A DNA stretch of 64,000 nt from Gilvirhabdus luticola (GCF_032583975.1 NZ_JAWHTF010000002.1), one strand, 5' to 3'. Positions 1 through 10,011 are shown, counted from the first letter of the stretch. Notes: a model not told the origin generated them from the letters alone. Numbers and translations: made by a program.

Positions 1-992
1 AATGGATTGGAAACATTCAAATACCCATGTAAATAAGCTCGCAACCCAAATTCACCATCACCCATACGTTGCTTTTCAAATTGCCGGTCAAATAAGCCTA
101 TGGTTTTAAACACATCTTTTTTAATAAGGACATTCCCTGTATCGAGTTGATCACTAATTCTAAAAAAAGAATAATGATCTGGAACTTTCGCACCAACCTT
201 TGATATAGAAACACCTGATGATATATCGGCATTAAAAAAATCAAGACATTTCAAATGATTCCGAATCCAATCAGAGTCAATACGACTATCGTCATCAAAA
301 AACAATAGATAATCAGCTTTTGATTTTCGAATTGCGGTATTTCGAGCCAACCATAACGCCTTCTCTTGTTGATGAGTAACTTGAATATCCAGCGCGAAAG
401 AATTGTAAAATTGAACTTGAAAATCATCGGACTGATCAACAACAATAACTTCAAAATGTTTATAATCTTGTTGCTCTAAATCCTGAAATACATCTTTTAA
501 ATACAAATAACGATTTAGGGTTGGTATAACAACACTTACTTTAGGTTTTTCATTGAGTAAACCTGATTCAAAATGGCTCCAATCTTCATGTTCTATTGGG
601 GTATTCACATAATTACTACGTTTTGTGTTTCGTGTTTTATACCAAGATTTGAATTCCTTTACAGGGTTTTTAAAACTCAATATTCTAAAAACCAACACAT
701 AAAACACCCAAAGAAAATGAAAATATTTTCGTAAAAAGAGATAATTATCTTCAATGGGCAAGCCTTCAATACTAGAATAAGTTTTTGCAGAACCTATATA
801 GCCTTTTTGTAATGCCTGCCATGATAAATCGTATTGTGTAGCCACATTGCTATTAAAATGAGTATCAGATTCTAATTGCTCTATAATATGTTCAGGCAAA
901 TCAGCAATAATGGGAAATATAGAGTCGTTATTATTTCTAAATAAAGAAAAATAATGCGTTGGTTGCAAGTATGTTAAAAAATTAAAGAGCAT
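1..992 (-). CDS. Glycosyltransferase family 2, partial (3' end outside window)
   Basis: The gene reads from ATG at 992 to the window edge, so at least 330 residues are present and the C-terminus is missing. After about 155 residues without a recognised fold comes a GT2 (GT-A) core beginning VSVVIPTLNRY, followed by FEVIVVDQSDD and the metal-binding acidic motif LLFFDDDSRID. It probably transfers a nucleotide-activated sugar during repeat-unit assembly at the cytoplasmic face of the membrane. Its start overlaps the stop of the upstream FkbM gene as TAATG, which suggests translational coupling. The long N-terminal extension is unusual for a plain GT2; its role is unknown. Donor and acceptor cannot be read from the sequence. 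Confidence 0.85.
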   Translation of the reverse strand, partial: MLFNFLTYLQPTHYFSLFRNNNDSIFPIIADLPEHIIEQLESDTHFNSNVATQYDLSWQALQKGYIGSAKTYSSIEGLPIEDNYLFLRKYFHFLWVFYVLVFRILSFKNPVKEFKSWYKTRNTKRSNYVNTPIEHEDWSHFESGLLNEKPKVSVVIPTLNRYLYLKDVFQDLEQQDYKHFEVIVVDQSDDFQVQFYNSFALDIQVTHQQEKALWLARNTAIRKSKADYLLFFDDDSRIDSDWIRNHLKCLDFFNADISSGVSISKVGAKVPDHYSFFRISDQLDTGNVLIKKDVFKTIGLFDRQFEKQRMGDGEFGLRAYLHGYLNVSNP

Positions 993-1837
993 TAACTAAT
1001 CTTATTTGGGATACAGAATATGTTTAATGGTAATTCTGCATTTGGATGATAAGGGTTCAAATCCATATCAAAAACAAGATAATTACTTTCATTAAAAAAT
1101 TCTATGATGCGTTCATCTTGATTTGTTTCAATGATAAAAATAGGTTTAAATTTCTTTAGGGTGTGAATACTTCCTTTTAAAATGTCATATTCAATACCGT
1201 CAACATCAATTTTAATAAGATCACATCTATGAATATTATTTTCGATACAATAACTGTCTAGAGTTACCACATCTATTTGTGTTTTAACGATGGAAGAGGT
1301 TTCTTCCTTTATTAAGTTTGATGTCGTATTATTAATAAAAAGATCAACATTTCCATTTTCAGAACCAACAGCTTTATTTTCAATTTTTATAATCTTTTTT
1401 AAGTTATTTATATTGATCGATTTTATAAAAGAATGACAGACATTAATATTTGGTTCAAACGCATATACCTTTCCGTTATTTTGACAAAGTGAAGTTCCCC
1501 AGACCAGACTTAAATATCCAAAATTTGCGCCAACATCAATTATAATACAATCATCTTGTTGCTTTTTATAATCATTCATGAGCTTTATAGAATTATTTAA
1601 CACTTTATTCTCAATACCACTATCAACTGCTTTCGAAACGTCTTTTATAGATGCGAAAAACTTAAAATTTACATCATAATTCACATAAGTTCTAGAAACA
1701 AAAGCACTCGCTTCTCGATAAACACCATGCTTTTTTAAAACAATATCTCTAATAAAACGCAACCACGAAATATTACCAATATAGTTTCTAAATTTGTTCG
1801 GAATAGTGCCATAGAATTTAATTAATAGCCAACTCAT
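992..1837 (-). CDS. FkbM family methyltransferase
   Basis: The protein has 281 residues and is a Rossmann-fold SAM methyltransferase of the FkbM type. Motif I is IIIDVGANFGYLS at about 98-110. KVYAFEPN and the FkbM hallmark LIKIDVDGIEYDILKG (about 208-222) follow. Members O-methylate sugars or other hydroxyl groups, and in glycan clusters they usually modify the polysaccharide. The N-terminal about 95 residues are poorly conserved lead-in. The gene lies inside the long minus-strand glycan operon, 29 bp after its upstream neighbour, and its TAA overlaps the next ATG. A second FkbM gene sits at 14324-15040. The target sugar is not known. Confidence 0.87.
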   Translation of the reverse strand: MSWLLIKFYGTIPNKFRNYIGNISWLRFIRDIVLKKHGVYREASAFVSRTYVNYDVNFKFFASIKDVSKAVDSGIENKVLNNSIKLMNDYKKQQDDCIIIDVGANFGYLSLVWGTSLCQNNGKVYAFEPNINVCHSFIKSININNLKKIIKIENKAVGSENGNVDLFINNTTSNLIKEETSSIVKTQIDVVTLDSYCIENNIHRCDLIKIDVDGIEYDILKGSIHTLKKFKPIFIIETNQDERIIEFFNESNYLVFDMDLNPYHPNAELPLNIFCIPNKIS

Positions 1838-1866
1838 TAATTCTTTATCAAATTATTATGTATAAA

Positions 1867-2592
1867 TTATTTGTTAAAACACCAAACTACGTGCTCTTTA
1901 AGTAATCCAAACGTTTCCATTTTAATAGATTCAACTTTTTTCAAATCTAAAACTTTTGTTTTAAATCCAACGCTTTCAAAGCGTTTATAATAATCCAACC
2001 CACAACTTCTGCAATGATCATGATGACCATGAATCTTATAATAGTCTTTATAGTTTATACGATTATCTTCATAGGTCAATATACTGCCAATAGGATAAAT
2101 AGGAACACTTACCAGTAAATAACCTGTAGGTTTTAAAACGCGATAAATTTCTGAAATAGCTTTTATATCGTCTTTTATATGCTCAAAAACATGCCAGGCA
2201 ATAACAAGATTATAAGTGTTATCAGCAATGTTCATTTGCGTAATATCTTGTTTTATATTTGTATGTTTTCTTTTTTTAATATCCAATCGATCATAGCATA
2301 AAAGTGTATCAAAATTACTTTTTACATAGTTGTATTCATTTACATTCGGTGCAATATGCAGAATTTTAAGATTCTTTTTGATTAAGCCAAAATATTGCAA
2401 AGAAAAGGGAATCAAGCGTGTTCTTGGTTGAGAGTTACATCTAGGACATTTTTCATTAAAAAAATGTTGCCCATGCCACTTGCAAATAGCACAGTAAACT
2501 GTATTTCCAGAATAAAAAAAGGTTCTATAAATATTAGTACTCTTTTTTTGCAGAAGTAAACAATACGTTGTAATATTTTTTATAAAATTCAT
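1867..2592 (-). CDS. SAM methyltransferase with N-terminal Cys4 (zinc-ribbon-like) motif
   Basis: From ATG at 2592 the protein has 241 residues. A longer reading frame (to 2754) overlaps the upstream glycosyltransferase by 131 bp, so the start at 2592, 31 bp behind that gene, is preferred. The N-terminus has two CxxC knuckles (C34, C37, C49, C52) typical of a small metal-binding ribbon. The Methyltransf_11 core follows with LKILHIAPN and YNLVIAWHVFEHIKDD. It is a paralogue of the gene at 20783-21574, which has the same layout. A role in methylating the cluster glycan is inferred from context; the ribbon may contact the substrate or another protein. Confidence 0.8.
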   Translation of the reverse strand: MNFIKNITTYCLLLQKKSTNIYRTFFYSGNTVYCAICKWHGQHFFNEKCPRCNSQPRTRLIPFSLQYFGLIKKNLKILHIAPNVNEYNYVKSNFDTLLCYDRLDIKKRKHTNIKQDITQMNIADNTYNLVIAWHVFEHIKDDIKAISEIYRVLKPTGYLLVSVPIYPIGSILTYEDNRINYKDYYKIHGHHDHCRSCGLDYYKRFESVGFKTKVLDLKKVESIKMETFGLLKEHVVWCFNK

Positions 2593-2623
2593 TGAAATAT
2601 TGAACCTAAAATTAATCAAGATG

Positions 2624-3787
2624 TCAATTATAAAACTCTCTAAAGGTTTTTTGTTGTAAATCCAAACTAAATGCCTCAATAACTCTTTTTGTTGCATTTT
2701 TTCTGTATTCTCCTTTAACATCTTCAGGCAACAATATAACTTCCTGCAAAGCATTCGCTAATAGTTTTGGATTTCTTTTTGGAACAACCCATCCAGTTTG
2801 CCTGTGTATCACATTTTCAGGTAGTGCACCACCATCTGATACAACGCACAAACATCCCATCCCTTGTGCCTCTAAAACAGCATTACAGAAACCTTCTGAG
2901 ATACTATATTGTATATATATGTCTGAAATTGTAAAATAACCTAATGTATCCTTATGTGTTTTCTTACCAAGAAGCCTAACCTCTTTAGTTAAACCTAATT
3001 GGGAAATTGCAAAAACAATGGGCTCATAATCAGGGCCAGAACCAATAATAGTATAATTAAATTTTACTCCTTTCACCTTCAATATAGCCAAAGCTTCTAA
3101 AGTATAAATCAATCCTTTTATCCAATGTAATCGCCCTACGGTTAAAAAATTAATGGGTTCTGATAATACCCTATTAACAGGATTAAACTTTAATAAATCA
3201 ACAGCTGGTCTTATAATGGAATACGAAATCTCATTAGATAAACCTAATAACTTGGCCTTATCCAATAAATAATTAGAAATAGAATGTACTTTATCAACTT
3301 GTTTCCAGAGCAACGAATAACAATTAGGATGTTGCAATGCATACACATCAATATCAAAACCCCTTAAACTCACGGCCATTTTAGCATCAATAACTTGAGC
3401 AACATGTTCACTTTGTAAGGCCATAGTTGCAAAACCAAAATGTAACCAATCCAACTCTGCAGTTAATATATGTGCATTATTATAAATGTTTTTAAGGATT
3501 TGATGCCATGATCTATCCACTTTACGCTCTAATTTAATAAAATTTTGAAGTCTTATTAAAAAAGGTAACAACCTGAAAATAACTTGAAAAATCGCTAATA
3601 TTTGTAAAAACTTATTCTTTCTGTAAAATCTTGGTGCTTGCACAACATTACACAATTTAAAACTTACATCCTCTTTTTGAACATAGAGCGAGACAACAAA
3701 ACCATGTTTCTGTAATCCTCTTATTTTAGAAAGGAAAAAGGTTTCAGAATATGTTGGTGTTTTAGATAGTACAATGCCTACTTTCAA
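2624..3787 (-). CDS. Glycosyltransferase family 4 (GT-B), WcaL/KanF-like
   Basis: The protein has 387 residues with a GT-B fold. The N-terminal acceptor domain starts KVGIVLSKTPTYSETF. The C-terminal donor domain starts at INFLTVGRLHWIKGL and carries the retaining-GT4 E-x7-E motif in EGFCNAVLEAQGMG, followed by VVSDGGALPENV. The SETF signature resembles colanic-acid-type transferases such as WcaL; the same signature is present in the gene at 22675-23895. The start overlaps the upstream stop by 4 bp (ATGA). It most likely adds a hexose to a lipid-linked oligosaccharide. The sugar specificity is unknown. Confidence 0.87.
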   Translation of the reverse strand: MKVGIVLSKTPTYSETFFLSKIRGLQKHGFVVSLYVQKEDVSFKLCNVVQAPRFYRKNKFLQILAIFQVIFRLLPFLIRLQNFIKLERKVDRSWHQILKNIYNNAHILTAELDWLHFGFATMALQSEHVAQVIDAKMAVSLRGFDIDVYALQHPNCYSLLWKQVDKVHSISNYLLDKAKLLGLSNEISYSIIRPAVDLLKFNPVNRVLSEPINFLTVGRLHWIKGLIYTLEALAILKVKGVKFNYTIIGSGPDYEPIVFAISQLGLTKEVRLLGKKTHKDTLGYFTISDIYIQYSISEGFCNAVLEAQGMGCLCVVSDGGALPENVIHRQTGWVVPKRNPKLLANALQEVILLPEDVKGEYRKNATKRVIEAFSLDLQQKTFREFYN

Positions 3788-4722
3788 TATAAGGTATTTA
3801 GTTTGTTATTTTTTATTTCACTCGCCAGGAAATTAGAAAATGCTTCTCCAGATGATAATTCCAAATGATGCCCATCGGTATATTTATATTTTTTTCGAAA
3901 AGGTATAGCGTTAATATATTCTATTTGATAGAACCGTGATAGTGCCTCCATTTTTACATCAAAATCTGGTAACAATTGTTCTTCTAAATATAACATATCA
4001 TCATTCACTGGAAGCCTTACAAGATATACATCTCCATGATTCATTAATAACTCTATCGTTTTCTTTAAATAAAACATTCTATTTTGAGAATACCCAGAGT
4101 ACATATCTAACTTTTTTTTATAAGACTTGATTTTATTAAGGGTTCTCTCTTGATTAGAAATCATATCTGATTCTATAGTAACTTCTAGCCAACCGTTATT
4201 ATGAGTAAAAAATGTTTGGTAATCCCCTTTTCTTTTTTTATTGGTAATAATATCAATATTAAACCTATCATAAGATTCAACCAAATATTCTATATTAGGA
4301 TTCAAATTAACGAAATATGTTTTATCAATGAAAGAACCATTCTCCCTAAAATGTAAAGAATCTTCAGAATGAATAGTCTTACTAGAAATTGTCCATGGAT
4401 TAACACAAATTAAAAACAAGCCATTTTTACTATCTACATCCAATTTTCTCTTTATGCTCTCATAATAGACTTTTCCATAAGGTGTATGAGCTATAGTAAA
4501 TGCATAATTATAAATATCGTAATCTAATTCTTTATTTTGTATCATTTGAGGGATAATCCCCTGTGCAGCTCTTGAAGAACCAACAATTAAAGAGCTCTGT
4601 TTGGATGAAGCAAATTTTAAGTAAAAAGCATCTGTTGTTCCATCTGCTAGAGAAAATATAGCAAAAAAACTTATACTACAAAATCCAAGAAAAAGACTAA
4701 TTTTCAATAAAAATACTTTCAT
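3784..4722 (-). CDS. SGNH-like (DltD/AlgX-type) membrane-anchored acyltransferase partner
   Basis: The protein has 312 residues with one N-terminal membrane segment (about 5-28). The outward-facing domain has the SGNH nucleophile-type motif LIVGSSRAAQG near 46-56 and a late D-x-x-H pair in TDGHHLELS near 285. Proteins of this kind (AlgX/AlgJ, DltD) take an acyl group moved across the membrane by an MBOAT enzyme and place it on an exported glycan. The MBOAT gene lies directly upstream (6 bp gap), which strongly supports that pairing. The nucleophile assignment is by eye; the acceptor is probably the polysaccharide made by this cluster. Confidence 0.72.
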   Translation of the reverse strand: MKVFLLKISLFLGFCSISFFAIFSLADGTTDAFYLKFASSKQSSLIVGSSRAAQGIIPQMIQNKELDYDIYNYAFTIAHTPYGKVYYESIKRKLDVDSKNGLFLICVNPWTISSKTIHSEDSLHFRENGSFIDKTYFVNLNPNIEYLVESYDRFNIDIITNKKRKGDYQTFFTHNNGWLEVTIESDMISNQERTLNKIKSYKKKLDMYSGYSQNRMFYLKKTIELLMNHGDVYLVRLPVNDDMLYLEEQLLPDFDVKMEALSRFYQIEYINAIPFRKKYKYTDGHHLELSSGEAFSNFLASEIKNNKLNTLY

Positions 4723-4728
4723 TATACA

Positions 4729-6165
4729 TTAGAATTGAAAATAGATAAATTCTTGCTCTTTACCACCATATAAGAAAATAATCATCACAATGAAATAGTA
4801 AATTCCCCAGCGTAGAGCCTTCGGATAACCTAACCATAGAGTTTCAATGGCGTATAACTGTCGTCGTCCAAACCATTCAATCATTATAAATAATCCTATA
4901 AAAATAATTAAAAAAGTAGGTCGAATTTCAGGGATAGACAACAGCGATATATTGGTAATACGATGTACATAATCAAAGGCCATAGTTATATTGTCAGCTC
5001 TAAAAAAGATCCATCCCAAAGTTGTAAGTAAAAATGTCAACAACATCATCATTCCTTCTTTAACAGTAGGTAATACACCATGTTCTGCAGCGATATTGGT
5101 ATGTATACGGTTTTTTCCAAATAACAATAAAGGCAAAAAATAAAACGCATTTAAAGCTCCCCAAACAATAAAGGTCCAATTGGCGCCATGCCAAAAGCCA
5201 CTTACTAAAAAAATGACAAATACATTACGTATTTGATTTAATCTGGTGCCTCTCGAACCTCCTAAAGGAATATAGACATAATCACGAAACCAAGTAGACA
5301 GTGATATATGCCAACGTCTCCAAAATTCAGCGATATCTCTTGAAAAATAAGGAAAGGCGAAATTCTGTTTTAATTTAAATCCAAATAACCGTGCTGTTCC
5401 GATCGCAATATCACTATAGCCTGAAAAATCACCATAAATTTGAAACGCAAAAAACACAGCGCCTAATAATAAAGTGCTTCCTGAATAATCAGAATAACCG
5501 TCAAAAATAGTATTTACAAAAAAAGCACAATTATCAGCAATGACAATTTTTTTAAACAAACCCCATAAAATTTGCCGTAAGCCATCTACTGCTTGGCTAT
5601 AAACAAATTGTCTCTTTTTATAAAATTGAGGTAACAAATTCGTAGCACGTTCAATAGGACCTGCAACCAACTGCGGAAAGAAACTGACAAAAGCAGCAAA
5701 AGCAATAAAGTCTTTAGTAGGTTGAAGCCTTTGTCTATAGACATCAATGGTATAACTCAAAGTTTGGAACGTATAAAAACTAATGCCTACTGGTAAAATA
5801 ATATTTAAACTGTTTGGCTGGACCTCTGTTCCAAAAAAAGAAAAAGCTTGAGTAAAATTATCAATAAAGAAATTATAATATTTGAAGAAGCCTAATAATC
5901 CAATATTAACAAGAATACTTAACCAAAGTAAACCTTTTCTTTTAGATTGTTGGTTAGTTTTTTGCAACATCAGACCAACACTATAGTCTACAATAGTACT
6001 GAACAGAATCAATGCTAAAAAGCGATAATCCCACCACCCATAAAACACATAACTGGATGCAACAATAAGTAAATTCTGAAGTTTTAAATGCTTTCTGGTT
6101 GCAAACCAATAAAGTGCAAAAACGATAGGTAAAAATATAGCAAAATCAATCGAATTAAATAGCAT
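4729..6165 (-). CDS. MBOAT family O-acyltransferase (AlgI-like)
   Basis: The protein has 478 residues and about ten hydrophobic segments. It shows the family pattern: EFWRRWHISLSTW, the RDYVYIPLGG loop, and the conserved His in GFWHGANWTF near residue 328. AlgI-like enzymes move acyl (usually acetyl) groups across the inner membrane for O-acylation of exopolysaccharide. It is followed after 6 bp by an SGNH-like gene, the usual partner. The N-terminus LFNSIDFAIFLPIVFALYW is typical of AlgI proteins, which supports the start. The length matches AlgI (about 470-520). Confidence 0.92.
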   Translation of the reverse strand: MLFNSIDFAIFLPIVFALYWFATRKHLKLQNLLIVASSYVFYGWWDYRFLALILFSTIVDYSVGLMLQKTNQQSKRKGLLWLSILVNIGLLGFFKYYNFFIDNFTQAFSFFGTEVQPNSLNIILPVGISFYTFQTLSYTIDVYRQRLQPTKDFIAFAAFVSFFPQLVAGPIERATNLLPQFYKKRQFVYSQAVDGLRQILWGLFKKIVIADNCAFFVNTIFDGYSDYSGSTLLLGAVFFAFQIYGDFSGYSDIAIGTARLFGFKLKQNFAFPYFSRDIAEFWRRWHISLSTWFRDYVYIPLGGSRGTRLNQIRNVFVIFLVSGFWHGANWTFIVWGALNAFYFLPLLLFGKNRIHTNIAAEHGVLPTVKEGMMMLLTFLLTTLGWIFFRADNITMAFDYVHRITNISLLSIPEIRPTFLIIFIGLFIMIEWFGRRQLYAIETLWLGYPKALRWGIYYFIVMIIFLYGGKEQEFIYFQF

Positions 6166-6176
6166 GGTTAAATTCT

Positions 6177-7289
6177 TTAGGGTTTCTCAACTAATATTTT
6201 CTTATATAAAATCTCGTGTTCATTAATAAATGTCTTTATTGACAATTCCTTTTCAACATAGGCACGCATAGATTGTGCAAGAGCTTTTCTTTCAATAAAT
6301 GACATTTGTTTTATTTGTTTTATTTTATCAGCCAAACCCGTTACATCACTCGCCTGAAACAAGCATTCAGGAAACGCTTTCAATACCTCTTTAATTCCAG
6401 AAACATTCGATCCTAAAACTATACGCTCAACAGCCATCGCTTCCATAGGTGCTACCGGCAAACCTTCTCTGCGTCCCTCATCCTTTGTAGGGATAACAAA
6501 CACATCGGCTAAAGCTAGATAAGGTCTTACATCAAGCTGTTTACCAAAAAACATAATATTGCTATGATGATCATATTGTTCCTTTAAAGCAATTCCGTAC
6601 TCATTATTATTATCGCCTACAACAAGAACTTTAATAGTAGCTTCATTTATTTTTAAAATAGCCTGCAATAATATTTCAATACCTTTTACTGGCACCAGAT
6701 TAGCTACAGATAAAATGACAAAATCGTCCTTTTCAAATGACAAGCCTTCTGGTGACGTATAACTTTTACTTAAGGGTTTAAAATAATCAGTATCTACCAC
6801 AAGAGGTATCTGCACTACTTTGTCATGCATGTTTGAAAAGTATTTATCTATCATCTCCTCATTGACAGCAACAATTTTAGTACTTAATTTAGAACGCCAT
6901 CGCCAAGCCTTATTTCCCCAACCCATCGCTTTTTTAGTATAGACAAAAGGTATTCCTGCTAGTTTTGCAGCCAAAGGTTCCGAAAAATCAGAGCTCCAGT
7001 GCCAAGAATGTATAATATCCGCATTTAAAGATCTAAAAAACAGTGAGATTTTTAATACCCGTTGTGGAAAAGTTATGAGTGGATAATATGGCGTCGTAAA
7101 TGGAAAAAGATGAGTTTTTACATTCAAGGTTTCAATTTTTGTAAAAAATTCACCCCGATTATGAAAACAACAAATTTCTGGGTCAAACAAGGCCTTGTTC
7201 AATCCCTTTACCATGTCATAAACAGAATTTCCGCTACCTGCGGTATCGAAATTAGGAATAGTAAATAAGATTTTTATTCGTTTAGACAT
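6177..7289 (-). CDS. Glycosyltransferase family 4 (GT-B)
   Basis: The protein has 370 residues. The N-terminal domain begins IKILFTIPNFDTAGSG with the glycine-rich loop expected for GT-B enzymes. The C-terminal domain has ILSVANLVPVKGIE and the motif EGRREGLPVAPMEAMA, a GT4 donor-site signature with E-x7-E spacing. It overlaps the upstream asparagine-synthase-like gene by 8 bp and lies 11 bp before the MBOAT gene. It is expected to act in the cytoplasm on a lipid-linked glycan. The donor sugar cannot be deduced. Confidence 0.87.
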   Translation of the reverse strand: MSKRIKILFTIPNFDTAGSGNSVYDMVKGLNKALFDPEICCFHNRGEFFTKIETLNVKTHLFPFTTPYYPLITFPQRVLKISLFFRSLNADIIHSWHWSSDFSEPLAAKLAGIPFVYTKKAMGWGNKAWRWRSKLSTKIVAVNEEMIDKYFSNMHDKVVQIPLVVDTDYFKPLSKSYTSPEGLSFEKDDFVILSVANLVPVKGIEILLQAILKINEATIKVLVVGDNNNEYGIALKEQYDHHSNIMFFGKQLDVRPYLALADVFVIPTKDEGRREGLPVAPMEAMAVERIVLGSNVSGIKEVLKAFPECLFQASDVTGLADKIKQIKQMSFIERKALAQSMRAYVEKELSIKTFINEHEILYKKILVEKP

Positions 7290-8688
7290 ATCTCGATGCT
7301 TGGTTAAATTTGGCCAGTACTAATAACATATTCATTGCATGCGCATTATTAATCGAGTCAATCCTAAAAAATTGTTCGGTGTATTTATTTATTAATTGTT
7401 TAGAAATCCATTGGTCTAAATGGCTCTGTTCAAGAGCATTTTTTAATTGATTTTCATTATCCCTACCCAAAAATTGCAACTCCCAATTGCGCTGAATATA
7501 AGGCATTCCCAATAACAATTTTAGTGTTTGCTGTAACCTATTAGATATTCTAAACGGTAAGTTAAAAGGCGATTTGTTAAATTGATAATTATTCAAATTA
7601 AATGGGTGATGGTCTTGCCATTCAATCTTTGCAATCTCTGGTGAACGTCGCTTTATATACCCTATTTGTAATAATCTATTTTTAAGATAAGCTTCTGGAA
7701 TCGTACATATAAACTGACTCATGCGATTATCGTAATAAGGCAAAGAAATAGGATGTTTAGACTCGAATATGGCTAGATTAATTGACGTCCAACGAGGTGC
7801 CCAATACATTGATTTGAAAGCGCGAATTCTGGCATTAGGAGAATGTGGAATATCTATTCTCTTCATGAGACTATAAATACGATTATAAAAATAGTCATAA
7901 AAATCTCCTTTGAGTTCCCAAGATCGCCAAAGATGTTTACCAAAATCAAGACCTCCTTTTTTAAGGAGCTTTTTAATTAATATGTTCACTTGTTCATCTA
8001 AAGAAATGTTCTCACCTACTTTCATATCATCAAATAGTACATCGCCCCAATGTCCAAGAGAAAACATGTCGCCCATACTATTCATTTTATTATATATAGC
8101 CATTTGACGTGGTGAAGTGAAATCAGAGTAACCCTTATTTATTTGATATAATTCATCCAGGACTTGCCACAAATAACCTTTTTGTATTGAATAAGAATCA
8201 TATTTAAAACCACAAGTTTGTGCAATTTGCTTGGCAATTTTTGTTTCTTGATAGCCATGTTCAAATTCATAACTATAAGAATAAACATCAGCTTTAATCT
8301 GCTTTAAAGCAACGGCTTGTGTCCTACTATCCAACCCGCCAGAAAGTGGTAAAATTACTTTTTTATTTTGTGTTTGCTCGAGTATTATAGTTTCAAATAA
8401 TTCTGAAAACTCTTCTAAAGCTTGACTAAAGGAGATATCTCTTGGTGAGTAATGCCAATGAAACCAAGGTTTAGATTTTAAGAGTATATTAGAGGTATCA
8501 AGCACATGATCGGTTGCAGCTCGTAAAACAATGTCATCTTTCCAATAGGTATCCTGATCTAAAAAAAAACCTATAGCTGCAAAAACGCAAATTGCTTCTA
8601 AATGCAATTCATGAGGTGCATTTACTTTAGCAAAAACTTGTTTACTTGGTATAATTGGCGTGGTTAATTTAATCATGTTATTTGGCAT
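7282..8688 (-). CDS. Asparagine synthase-like amidotransferase lacking a glutaminase Cys
   Basis: The protein has 468 residues. The PP-loop SGGLDS lies at 116-121 and defines the ATP-pyrophosphatase synthetase domain of the AsnB family. The usual N-terminal class II glutamine amidotransferase domain, which needs a Cys as residue 2, is mostly absent; only about 110 residues precede the PP-loop. AsnB-like enzymes in glycan clusters are thought to amidate or otherwise activate carboxyl groups, for example of uronic acids. Without its own glutaminase this one may use free ammonia or a partner, or catalyse another adenylation. The UDP-HexNAc dehydrogenase at 38519 would supply a uronic acid. Function is inferred. 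Confidence 0.75.
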   Translation of the reverse strand: MPNNMIKLTTPIIPSKQVFAKVNAPHELHLEAICVFAAIGFFLDQDTYWKDDIVLRAATDHVLDTSNILLKSKPWFHWHYSPRDISFSQALEEFSELFETIILEQTQNKKVILPLSGGLDSRTQAVALKQIKADVYSYSYEFEHGYQETKIAKQIAQTCGFKYDSYSIQKGYLWQVLDELYQINKGYSDFTSPRQMAIYNKMNSMGDMFSLGHWGDVLFDDMKVGENISLDEQVNILIKKLLKKGGLDFGKHLWRSWELKGDFYDYFYNRIYSLMKRIDIPHSPNARIRAFKSMYWAPRWTSINLAIFESKHPISLPYYDNRMSQFICTIPEAYLKNRLLQIGYIKRRSPEIAKIEWQDHHPFNLNNYQFNKSPFNLPFRISNRLQQTLKLLLGMPYIQRNWELQFLGRDNENQLKNALEQSHLDQWISKQLINKYTEQFFRIDSINNAHAMNMLLVLAKFNQASRYV

Positions 8689-8720
8689 ACTAATATACTA
8701 AATCAATTGAAGCCATAAAA

Positions 8721-9926
8721 TTAAGTTGAGGCTACCAATTCATAAAGAATTAGAAACTGTTTAATGCTGTCCTCTGAATTAAAATGTGTCTTTACAAAGT
8801 TATGTGCATTTTGAGTAATCCGTTGCATTTCAGATTCAGATGTTTCTGATACTTCAATAATGGCATTTGCAATAGCCTGTGGGTCGCGTACTGGCACCAA
8901 CCATCCTGTATCTCGCGGTTTCACAACTTCACACATACCACCACAATCTGTAGAAATAACAGGGATTCCCAAGGCCATGGCTTCTAAGACCACATTAGCA
9001 ATACCTTCTTCTAGGCTTGTTAATAACAAGAGATCAAATGTCTTCATCTCTTCTATTAAATCAGTCTGTGCAAGAGCCTCTTTAATTTTTATATGATCAT
9101 TCAATCCTAACTGCTGAATTTGAAATAACTGCTCTTCATTAATGCTATTGGTAGTTATACATGAATATTCAAAACTAAATCCAGCATCTTTTAATATTAT
9201 ACAAGAATCAAAAGCATATTTCATTCCCTTAATCCAATGAAACCGTCCAACAGATCCAATCTTAAAAATAGGTTCTTCTCTTTTTTTAAAGCGCTGGTAA
9301 TTTTCAAAAAAAAGTGAACGAATTGGCGAATGTATAATCCTTGTTATATCTTTAATTTCGCCATATTGTTGCGCCTCAATAACAATAGCTTCAGAAACTG
9401 CATGAAACGCATCCACTTTCGGAAATGTCTTTTTATATATGTCAGCTATATATGGTTCTACGATAGGTGAATAATTTACATGAGCACCTCTAAAACTAAC
9501 CACTATAGGAATATGAAACCGTGTTTTTAAAAAAGTATAAAATTCTAAATCTCTAGTCCATTGCATATGAAATATATCTGGCCTGTAAAGTATGATTGGT
9601 AAAAATTTAGAATACCAAATCCATTTATCATATAATCGATTGTACCTTGAAATTTCTTGAAATAAGAGCAACAGATCATTTGGTCTTTTTAAAATTAGAA
9701 ACAAAGTTCTATATAGTGATACTATTAAATTTGACCAATGAGTTTTCGGTGTTTTTAAAATTTTAATATTTTTTGAATAATATTTCGTAACCTGATCAAC
9801 TACACCAAATAAAAGTATTTTATGATGTTTTGCTAATTCTTCGATAAAAGCTTCTATAAACATAGAGCTAGGAATGGCTCCTGAAAAAACTGCAATTTTA
9901 AAAATGTCTTTTTCTCCTTTTGCCAT
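8721..9926 (-). CDS. Glycosyltransferase family 4 (GT-B)
   Basis: The protein has 401 residues. The C-terminal GT4 domain is clear: FKIGSVGRFHWIKGMKYA starts it, and the donor-site motif is EEGIANVVLEAMALGIPVI followed by STDCGGMCEVV. The central region contains HMQWTRDLEF and a SFRGAHVN segment, as in family relatives at 2624-3787. The gene lies 32 bp before the asparagine-synthase-like gene and belongs to the same operon. It is a cytoplasmic sugar transferase for glycan assembly; its specificity is unknown. Confidence 0.86.
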   Translation of the reverse strand: MAKGEKDIFKIAVFSGAIPSSMFIEAFIEELAKHHKILLFGVVDQVTKYYSKNIKILKTPKTHWSNLIVSLYRTLFLILKRPNDLLLLFQEISRYNRLYDKWIWYSKFLPIILYRPDIFHMQWTRDLEFYTFLKTRFHIPIVVSFRGAHVNYSPIVEPYIADIYKKTFPKVDAFHAVSEAIVIEAQQYGEIKDITRIIHSPIRSLFFENYQRFKKREEPIFKIGSVGRFHWIKGMKYAFDSCIILKDAGFSFEYSCITTNSINEEQLFQIQQLGLNDHIKIKEALAQTDLIEEMKTFDLLLLTSLEEGIANVVLEAMALGIPVISTDCGGMCEVVKPRDTGWLVPVRDPQAIANAIIEVSETSESEMQRITQNAHNFVKTHFNSEDSIKQFLILYELVAST

Positions 9927-10011
9927 ATTCTTTTAGTTCCTAATACTTTTTACTTCCTTTAAATAGCATTGCAGTAGTTCCTGTCGCAGTTTTAAAAAGA
10001 ATTTGTTATTT

